From assembly GCA_934358405.1 (NCBI GenBank), contig CAKRKL010000056.1, positions 1 to 12,619 of the forward strand: a stretch of DNA of 12,619 bases, read 5' to 3'. The notes beneath the pieces were generated by a model, which saw nothing but the letters and a program-made list of their open reading frames with translations, ran no database searches and was not told the DNA's origin. Every line of letters begins with the position of its first letter. Position 1 is the first letter of the stretch. Below are positions 7,234-12,619 of this stretch, piece by piece. A program made the translations under genes and the position numbers. This stretch comes from an uncultured Blautia sp. GTDB taxonomy: Bacteria; Bacillota; Clostridia; Lachnospirales; Lachnospiraceae.

Positions 7234-8499
7234 ATGTTTGAAAATATACGTCTGGCATTCCAGGGAATCTGGTCACACAAGATGAGATCTTTCCTTACAA
7301 TGCTGGGTATTATCATTGGTATTGCGTCTATTATTGCAATTGTGTCAACTATTAAGGGAACCAGCGAACAGATTAAGGAGAACCTGATCGGTTCCGGCAA
7401 TAATACGGTTAATATTATTCTTTCTCAGGGTGACAGTGCTTACAGCTCTGATTATTACAGCGACAGCTCAGTTGTCACCCCACTGCTCAGCCAGGAGCTG
7501 AAGGATGAGGTCCTTAAGACAGACCATGTACTGAATGCAACCTTTTTCTACAGCAGAACAGACTACAACAGCAGTGTTTATTATGAAAACAGCAGCTTTT
7601 CCGGTGGAAAGGTATACGGAGTAGATAAGAATTATCTGGAAACCTGTGGCTATCAGGTACGCTCCGGCAGAGGCTTTGTGCAGCAGGATTATGATGATTT
7701 CCGTAAGGTAGCACTGGTGGACAGCTATGCAGCCGATACTATGTTTCCGGGAGAGAATCCGGTAGGAAAGATCATTGAAATTGGCTCCGAGCCATTTACC
7801 GTTGTAGGTGTTGTACGGCAGGCTTCAGACAGTCTTCCTAATATGGAATCTCCTAATGAATTCTATAATTATTATGAGAGTATTATGGGAACAGTACTGA
7901 TTCCAAATAAGTGCTGGGCCATTCCATATAAATTTGATGAGCCTGAGAATGCCATCATCCGTGTGGACAGTACAGATAATATGAGTGATGCAGGCTCCGC
8001 AGTGGCCAAGATTCTGAATAAATCCATTAATAATTCAAATGGCAGCAACAGTCTGAAGTATAAAGCAGATGATGTTATGGAGCGGGTAAAGAACCTTCAG
8101 AAGCTGAGTGAAAGTACGAATTCCCAGCTGATCTGGATTGCAAGCATTTCCCTTCTGGTTGGTGGTATTGGTGTTATGAACATCATGCTGGTATCTGTAA
8201 CAGAGCGTACTAAGGAGATCGGTCTTAAGAAGGCAATCGGAGCAAGAAAGAAGACCATTCTGAATCAGTTCCTTACAGAAGCAGCCGTACTTACCAGTGT
8301 TGGCGGTATTATTGGTGTTGTTCTTGGAATCGGACTTTCCAAGGTGGTATCCAAGGTGGCGGGCTCGCCTACGGCAATCAGTGTTCCGGCTATTGTAGGT
8401 TCTGTAGTGTTTTCCATGCTCATTGGTATTATTTTTGGTCTGCTTCCATCTGTGAAGGCAGCTAATTTAAATCCGATTGATGCGCTGAGAAGTGAATAA
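7234..8499 (+). CDS. ABC transporter permease, MacB/YknZ (FtsX) type
   Basis: 421-residue four-helix permease that would dimerise and pair with the ATPase at 4465-5136. AAGGAGGG overlaps the stop of adaptor 2 and sits 5 nt before ATG 7234. The N-terminus (GIWSHKMRSFLTMLGIIIGIAS) is typical of MacB_PCD proteins: TM1 at about 20-40, then a large external domain (about 41-297) with a Ser/Tyr-rich loop at 64-82. TM2 is about 300-321, TM3 about 348-370 and TM4 about 386-408, in the FtsX core. The cytoplasmic coupling loop TERTKEIGLKKAIGA (323-337) and the C-terminus NLNPIDALRSE are strongly conserved family features. MacB-type complexes do not pass substrate through the bilayer like classic exporters; they transmit ATP-driven motion to the external side. 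Substrates of relatives include peptides, toxins and antibiotics; the one here is unknown. Last gene of the operon before a terminator. Confidence 0.96.
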   Translation: MFENIRLAFQGIWSHKMRSFLTMLGIIIGIASIIAIVSTIKGTSEQIKENLIGSGNNTVNIILSQGDSAYSSDYYSDSSVVTPLLSQELKDEVLKTDHVLNATFFYSRTDYNSSVYYENSSFSGGKVYGVDKNYLETCGYQVRSGRGFVQQDYDDFRKVALVDSYAADTMFPGENPVGKIIEIGSEPFTVVGVVRQASDSLPNMESPNEFYNYYESIMGTVLIPNKCWAIPYKFDEPENAIIRVDSTDNMSDAGSAVAKILNKSINNSNGSNSLKYKADDVMERVKNLQKLSESTNSQLIWIASISLLVGGIGVMNIMLVSVTERTKEIGLKKAIGARKKTILNQFLTEAAVLTSVGGIIGVVLGIGLSKVVSKVAGSPTAISVPAIVGSVVFSMLIGIIFGLLPSVKAANLNPIDALRSE

Positions 8500-8518
8500 A
8501 AGATAAAATTGTCTTAAA

Positions 8519-8573
8519 AGAAGCAGTCAGAAATGTGAATGAGAGGATTCGTGTTCTGGCTGCTTCTTGTTTT
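8519..8573 (+). terminator. Intrinsic terminator of the exporter operon
   Basis: AGAAGCAGTCAGAA (8519-8532) pairs with TTCTGGCTGCTTCT (8554-8567) as a 14-bp stem with one U-G pair, followed by TGTTTT (8568-8573). It starts 19 nt after the permease stop. An A-run before the stem could pair with the T-run. This separates the exporter operon from the lipoprotein/kinase genes. Confidence 0.87.
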
Positions 8574-8628
8574 GCATCGGAGGTTTTTCATATGCTGCGT
8601 TCTGCGGCCTGCTGTCTCGTTAAAGCTT

Positions 8629-8658
8629 TTGCAGAACAGGAATGGGCCATGTTATAAT
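8629..8658 (+). promoter_or_regulatory. Promoter of the solute-binding lipoprotein / histidine kinase unit
   Basis: TGTTATAAT (8650-8658) is a perfect extended -10, with TATAAT at 8653-8658. TTGCAG (8629-8634) is a fair -35 with an 18-nt spacer. Transcription would start near 8665, giving a leader of about 117 nt before ATG 8782. A TTGACA at 8744-8749 has no -10 partner. Confidence 0.65.
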
Positions 8659-8781
8659 ATTTAGAGATTGAATAGAGATTCCTTTGTTAAAGTGGGAAAT
8701 ATAGAAATCTGTGTGGTGCTTCAAACAAGCTCCAGGTGGATTCTTGACAGAAACCTTAACAATGGAAGGAGACTTTTTAAT

Positions 8782-11160
8782 ATGGGAAAATATAAGAAAT
8801 GGAAGCGGCTTGTATCTGTATCCACAGCCGCGTGCATGGCAATTGCAGCAGCCAGCCTGACAGGATGCAGTGGCGGTGAAAGTGGAAGCAGTCAGTCAGG
8901 TAATGAAAATGCAGAAAAAAAGGACGCATCTGGTTCCGGGGAGTCAAAGGCAATGGGACGCTATCTGGAAGAAGAACTGGCAGTGCCAAAGGACTGCATG
9001 GAAATTTCCAGTCTGCAGATTCTGGAAGACGGAAGCATGGAAATGATCGCACAAAATGGAGATGGCGTGCTGTGCCTGTATAAGTCAGCAGATCAGGGAG
9101 CAGACTGGGATGAAGGCGTGACGCTTGCAAGTATTTTTGGACTGGAGAGTTCCAATGGGGAGCTGTTTTATAAAACAGCCCTGGGAAAGGATGGAAGCAT
9201 TCTGGGCGGCGTATATGTAGAAGCTGAGGATGAAAATGGCCTGGGAACCATGGATTACTATTACTGTCCGGCTGGCGGTGAAGGTAGAAAGCTGGTATTT
9301 GAAAATGCAGCAGATGGTTTGGCCTGGGGGATGAAGATCGGTGCAAACGGGAATCTGTTTTTGCAGTTTTCAGGAAACGGAATTCAGGAAATCAATCCAA
9401 CGGATGGCAGCATCGTTCATGAATATGAAAAAGGAAGTTCTACAGATTATATGGGTGTCACTTCTGAGTATCTGATCATAGTTTCAGCCGGTGAGGTGTA
9501 TTATTATGATGTGGCCACCGGTAAACCTGCCGAGGGTGGTGATGTTCTAACGGAACAGCTGAAAAAGACGCCCTCCAATCTGGAATTTGGAAATTCATCT
9601 GGTACCTCTTTGATGTTTATGGACGGAGATGAGGAAGGAACCGTATTTTATGTGGACAGCACCGGTCTGTATCGGTATGCTTTTGGGGGCAATGTGATCG
9701 AACAGGTGATTGATGGAAGCCTGAATACCATTAGCTCTGCGAATAAGGCTTTTGAAGATATGGTATTAGGTCCTGACGGAAAAATTTATATAGCAGAAAT
9801 CGATTACAATTCCAGTACAATGTCTGGAAAGCTGTATTCCTATACTTATTCTGCAGACACTCCAACTGTGCCGGATACAGAGCTTACCATTTATTCCCTG
9901 GAAGACAATTCCAGCATTCGTCAGGCTGTGGCCATGTTCCAGAAAAAATATCCGGATATTTATCTGACTCTGGAAACGGGAATGTCCGGGGATGATGGCG
10001 TGACCCGGACAGACGCGCTGAAAACCCTGAATACAGAGATTATGGCTGGAAAAGGACCGGATATTCTGATCCTGGATGGAATTTCTTCTGAGACATATGT
10101 GGAGCAGGGAATGCTGGAGGATTTAAGCGGTATTTTAAAAGATGCGGGACTGCTTTCCAATATTGAAGAGGCGTATAAAAGTGAAGATGGAAGCATTTAT
10201 GAGATGCCTGTGAAATTTGGAATTCCTATGATCGAAGGAAAGAAAGAGGATGTGGATGCCGTGACGGATCTTACCTCTCTGGCAGATGTGGCGGAAAAAC
10301 ATAAAGAGGAATACGGGTTTTCTACAGAAACATTTTATAAGCTTCCTCTTGCATATTCCATGTATCCGAAAGCATTTCTGGAAGAACTTGCAGATGACAA
10401 TTCAGCAGCCTGGGTGAAGGAAAACGGAACCTTGGATGAAGAAAAAGTGAGAGAGTTCCTTGAGCAGGCCGGAAGAATTTATCAGGCTGCAAAGGATGGC
10501 ATCGAGAAATTAAAATCTGCTTATCCGCAGGCCTTTGATGAGGGTCAGCAGGCAGAGTATGACAGGTCTTACGGCATCAAATGGGAGACCATAACGCTTC
10601 TAAACGGGAACTGCAGCTTTGCTGTGGGCGGTGTCTATTCTCCTATGGATTTTGCGTATCTGACTTCCATGGCAGACACCGATTCTTCCTTGTCCTATGG
10701 AATTTGGAATGGACAGGCGGCAAACTGCTTTATCCCGGTGAACAAAATCGGAATCAGCTCCAAAGCTTCCCAGAAGGAGGCTGCGGAGGAATTTGTACAG
10801 TATCTGTTTTCAGAAGAGGGACAGATGGTTTCCCGGAAGGAAGGCTTTCCTGTAGTGGAAAGTGTATATGATGGAGCGGATTACTGGGAACAGGGAGAAG
10901 AGGGAAAAATCCTGGGAAGCGGCTACAGCGGCAACAGTGAAACCGGCCAGGAAGTGGAATATAAGATCGTGTCTCCTTCTGCTGACAAAGTAGACGCACT
11001 GAAGCAGCTCGGAAAAACGCTGACCACCCCGATCTTGGATAATGCCATTATCACCAGTGCAGTCAGTGAGGCTGGCGTGCGCTATCTGAACGGGGAAATT
11101 AATCTGGATGAGGCTGCAAATGCGGTGATCCAGCAGGTGAATCTGTATCTGGCAGAGTAA
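8782..11160 (+). CDS. Lipoprotein with a propeller-like N-terminal half and an extracellular solute-binding C-terminal half
   Basis: 792-residue lipoprotein. ATG 8782 was chosen because GGAAGGAGA (8764-8772) lies 9 nt upstream and the signal peptide starts directly there. A Lys/Arg-rich start, a hydrophobic core (10-25) and the lipobox LTGC place lipidated Cys at 29, followed by a Ser/Gly/Glu linker (30-55). Residues about 70-360 hold repeated beta-rich segments ending in short Asp/Gly turns (LEDGSMEMIA, ALGKDGSILGGVY, LGPDGKIYIAEI) and one Asp-box match SADQGADW (102-109), suggesting a WD40/BNR-like propeller. From about 367, LTIYSLEDNSSIRQAVAMFQKKYPD, then MAGKGPDILILDG (421-433) and SKASQKEAAEEFVQYLFSEEG (660-680), mark a family 1 extracellular solute-binding protein. 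Usual members are about 400-450 residues, so this is nearly double. No transporter permease is adjacent; the next gene is a sensor kinase. Ligand unknown; the propeller call is inference. Confidence 0.9.
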   Translation: MGKYKKWKRLVSVSTAACMAIAAASLTGCSGGESGSSQSGNENAEKKDASGSGESKAMGRYLEEELAVPKDCMEISSLQILEDGSMEMIAQNGDGVLCLYKSADQGADWDEGVTLASIFGLESSNGELFYKTALGKDGSILGGVYVEAEDENGLGTMDYYYCPAGGEGRKLVFENAADGLAWGMKIGANGNLFLQFSGNGIQEINPTDGSIVHEYEKGSSTDYMGVTSEYLIIVSAGEVYYYDVATGKPAEGGDVLTEQLKKTPSNLEFGNSSGTSLMFMDGDEEGTVFYVDSTGLYRYAFGGNVIEQVIDGSLNTISSANKAFEDMVLGPDGKIYIAEIDYNSSTMSGKLYSYTYSADTPTVPDTELTIYSLEDNSSIRQAVAMFQKKYPDIYLTLETGMSGDDGVTRTDALKTLNTEIMAGKGPDILILDGISSETYVEQGMLEDLSGILKDAGLLSNIEEAYKSEDGSIYEMPVKFGIPMIEGKKEDVDAVTDLTSLADVAEKHKEEYGFSTETFYKLPLAYSMYPKAFLEELADDNSAAWVKENGTLDEEKVREFLEQAGRIYQAAKDGIEKLKSAYPQAFDEGQQAEYDRSYGIKWETITLLNGNCSFAVGGVYSPMDFAYLTSMADTDSSLSYGIWNGQAANCFIPVNKIGISSKASQKEAAEEFVQYLFSEEGQMVSRKEGFPVVESVYDGADYWEQGEEGKILGSGYSGNSETGQEVEYKIVSPSADKVDALKQLGKTLTTPILDNAIITSAVSEAGVRYLNGEINLDEAANAVIQQVNLYLAE

Positions 11161-11187
11161 ATTTGATTGTAATTAACAGGAAGGGGT

Positions 11188-11219
11188 GCTGCAGCTGGGG
11201 AGAAAGTACCAGCTGCAGC
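11188..11219 (+). promoter_or_regulatory. Stem-loop in the gap between lipoprotein and kinase genes
   Basis: GCTGCAGCTGG (11188-11198) is perfectly complementary to CCAGCTGCAGC (11209-11219), with a 10-nt loop. There is no T-run, so complete termination is unlikely. It fills most of the 77-nt gap and may protect the 3' end of the upstream message or lower kinase expression relative to the lipoprotein. No separate kinase promoter was recognised. Confidence 0.55.
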
Positions 11220-11237
11220 GCAGTATGGAGAGTATAA

Positions 11238-12542
11238 ATGTTTAAAAAGCTGCACAGGCAAATGACAATATTTTCGGCATTGATCACAAGCGGGATTCTG
11301 ATTTTGATGGCAATTGCCAGTCTTGTGATTTTTGAGCGGGGACTTACCCGCAACAGCTATGAGAGGTTTTTAAATAATGGAAATTCCTGTGTAGCTTACC
11401 TGGAAACCCAGAGCGTGCTTTCCCACAAATGGATCCTGGAAGCCAAGCAGGAATATGGAGTGGAGCTTCGGATCTTGAATAATGGGAAAAGGCTGTTTTT
11501 TGACAAGCTGAATGAGGAAAGCAGCTCCAATGCTTCAGGGGAAAATGACCGGAAAAGCTCTGTGGAAAATATGCTGGCGGAGGCTGCCAGAATCTCCAGG
11601 GAGAAGCAAGGGCTGGATGTAGAGTATACGGGAAGTATTTCCCTTCCAAAAGAAGTTTATTTTGAGACAGCAGATTTTTATGCATGTACGGCGCTGATTC
11701 CAAAGGGAAGCGGCGTGTTAAGCCTGGTGTTGGTGTATTCCCTTGACGGATTGAAGGGACAGATTTTTCACCAGAGGATTTTGTGGGGAGGATTGCTGCT
11801 GATCGCGGTGCTGGCACTGGTTGTGTTTTCCTGGTTTTTTACCGGGAAAATGCTGCGGCCGCTGGAAGAGAACCGGAAAAGGCAGACTCAGTTTATTGCT
11901 TCGGCCTCCCATGAGCTGCGGTCACCGCTGGCTGTGATCTTATCAAGCGTTCAGGCCATAGAGGCGGATCCGGGGGAGTGCAGGCGCTTCCTTTCCACTA
12001 TTAAAAGTGAGGGAACCAGGATGTCCCGGCTGATCGGGGATATGCTGGCACTGGCAAATGCGGACAATAAGTCCTGGAGTATTATGAAGTCGCCCTGTGA
12101 GCTGGATACTTTGCTTTTGGAGACGTATGAGAAGTATGAGCCTTTGCTTTTGGAAAAAGAAATTTCCATGAACGTAGAACTTCCGGATGAGCCTCTTTCC
12201 CCGTGCAGATGCGATGGCGGACGGATCAGTCAGGTTCTGGGAATTCTTTTGGATAATGGGGCCAGCTATGTTCCAGCAGGCGGAAAAATCAGGCTTGGCG
12301 TGGAAGAAAAGGAAAAATATTTCAGAATTTATGTGGAGGATAATGGACCGGGGATTTCGGATGAGAATAAGGAAGCAGTGTTCCAGAGATTTTACCGGGC
12401 AGATTCCTCCAGGAAGGATAAGCAGCATTTTGGACTTGGGCTTTGCATTGCAAAGGAGATCGTGACGCTGCATCATGGAAGCATCCGGATTGAGGATACA
12501 AAGGGCGGGGGTACCACTTTTGTGATCCGGCTGCCGAAGTGA
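11238..12542 (+). CDS. Membrane sensor histidine kinase (HisKA plus HATPase_c)
   Basis: 434-residue kinase of a two-component system. ATG 11238 has GGAG 7 nt upstream. TM1 is about 11-33, an external sensor region about 34-180, and TM2 about 182-203. The H-box SASHELRSPLAV puts the phosphorylated histidine at 225. ATP-binding motifs are intact: N-box ILLDNGASYVPAGG (Asn340), G1 DNGPGIS (368-374), F-box VFQRFYRAD, G2 FGLGLCIAKEIV (398-409) and a GGGTTF segment (423-428). Only about 17 residues separate the RPLEEN segment after TM2 from the H-box histidine, too few for a full HAMP domain (~50). It lies 77 nt after the solute-binding lipoprotein on the same strand, probably co-transcribed, so the lipoprotein may present the signal. 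No response regulator gene is visible on either side within the window; it could lie beyond 12619. The signal is unknown. Confidence 0.95.
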   Translation: MFKKLHRQMTIFSALITSGILILMAIASLVIFERGLTRNSYERFLNNGNSCVAYLETQSVLSHKWILEAKQEYGVELRILNNGKRLFFDKLNEESSSNASGENDRKSSVENMLAEAARISREKQGLDVEYTGSISLPKEVYFETADFYACTALIPKGSGVLSLVLVYSLDGLKGQIFHQRILWGGLLLIAVLALVVFSWFFTGKMLRPLEENRKRQTQFIASASHELRSPLAVILSSVQAIEADPGECRRFLSTIKSEGTRMSRLIGDMLALANADNKSWSIMKSPCELDTLLLETYEKYEPLLLEKEISMNVELPDEPLSPCRCDGGRISQVLGILLDNGASYVPAGGKIRLGVEEKEKYFRIYVEDNGPGISDENKEAVFQRFYRADSSRKDKQHFGLGLCIAKEIVTLHHGSIRIEDTKGGGTTFVIRLPK

Positions 12543-12581
12543 AAGGGTGGCTTAGTGAATTAGGGGTGGTTTGGTTTCCAG

Positions 12582-12618
12582 GACGCGATTTTGCGATGTA
12601 TATTCATCGCCGTGCGTC
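12582..12618. repeat. Imperfect palindrome after the kinase gene, at the window edge
   Basis: GCGATG (12593-12598) pairs with CATCGC (12605-12610) around a TATATT loop, and GACGC (12582-12586) pairs with GCGTC (12614-12618) outside an asymmetric internal loop. No T-run is visible before the window ends, so a terminator cannot be confirmed. It could be part of a larger element cut by the window edge. Confidence 0.4.
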
Positions 12619-12619
12619 G

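Noticed and set aside
8668..8781. Upstream TTG start for the solute-binding lipoprotein
   Set aside because: It would place 38 extra residues before a complete signal peptide and has no good ribosome binding site; ATG 8782 has GGAAGGAGA.
8777..9346. 189-codon minus-strand frame opposite the lipoprotein gene
   Set aside because: His/Pro/Ser-rich product with low-complexity composition, opposite a well-supported gene; an antisense shadow.
11943..12476. 177-codon minus-strand frame opposite the kinase
   Set aside because: It overlaps the conserved HisKA and ATP-binding motifs; no domain or start site of its own.

Overview
The window looks like chromosomal DNA from a low-to-mid GC Gram-positive anaerobe of the class Clostridia, most likely Lachnospiraceae. 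This is an inference. It rests on strong AGGAGG-type ribosome binding sites, extended -10 promoters, lipobox lipoproteins, YknXYZ/MacAB-like exporters with acidic adaptors, and a HAMP-poor histidine kinase. No tRNA, rRNA, CRISPR array, transposase, integrase or phage gene was seen.

Layout: (1) positions 1-1313 hold the 3' two thirds or so of aspS (aspartyl-tRNA synthetase), followed by a hairpin terminator. (2) A second, unusually long perfect hairpin (19-bp stem) lies at 1374-1428, between aspS and a convergent minus-strand gene. (3) Positions 1436-2560 (minus) encode a lipoprotein of unknown function that looks like two copies of one domain; it has a near-consensus promoter at 2592-2620. 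(4) Positions 2561-2959 are a divergent control region with candidate promoters for the rightward operon and a stem-loop that would sit at the 5' end of its mRNA. (5) Positions 2960-8499 are a tightly packed four-gene operon: membrane-fusion adaptor 1, ABC ATPase, membrane-fusion adaptor 2, FtsX/MacB-type permease. It ends at a clear terminator (8519-8573). (6) Positions 8782-11160 encode a large lipoprotein with a probable beta-propeller-like N-terminal half and an extracellular solute-binding C-terminal half. (7) Positions 11238-12542 encode a membrane sensor histidine kinase. (8) The last 77 bases are non-coding and contain an imperfect palindrome.

How the genes may work together: the four-gene operon has the parts of a MacB/YknYZ-type exporter or mechanotransmission complex, but with two different adaptors instead of one. 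Both adaptors carry long, strongly acidic, low-complexity segments. In adaptor 2 a ~300-residue block, including a possible globular domain, splits the coiled-coil hairpin. The downstream pair, a solute-binding lipoprotein with no permease beside it and a histidine kinase, suggests extracellular sensing rather than import. No response regulator is visible in the window. Whether the sensor pair controls the exporter is not shown by the sequence.

Most unusual items: the adaptor 2 insertion, the acidic methionine-rich tail of adaptor 1, the propeller/solute-binding fusion next to a kinase, and the long perfect hairpin at 1374-1428.
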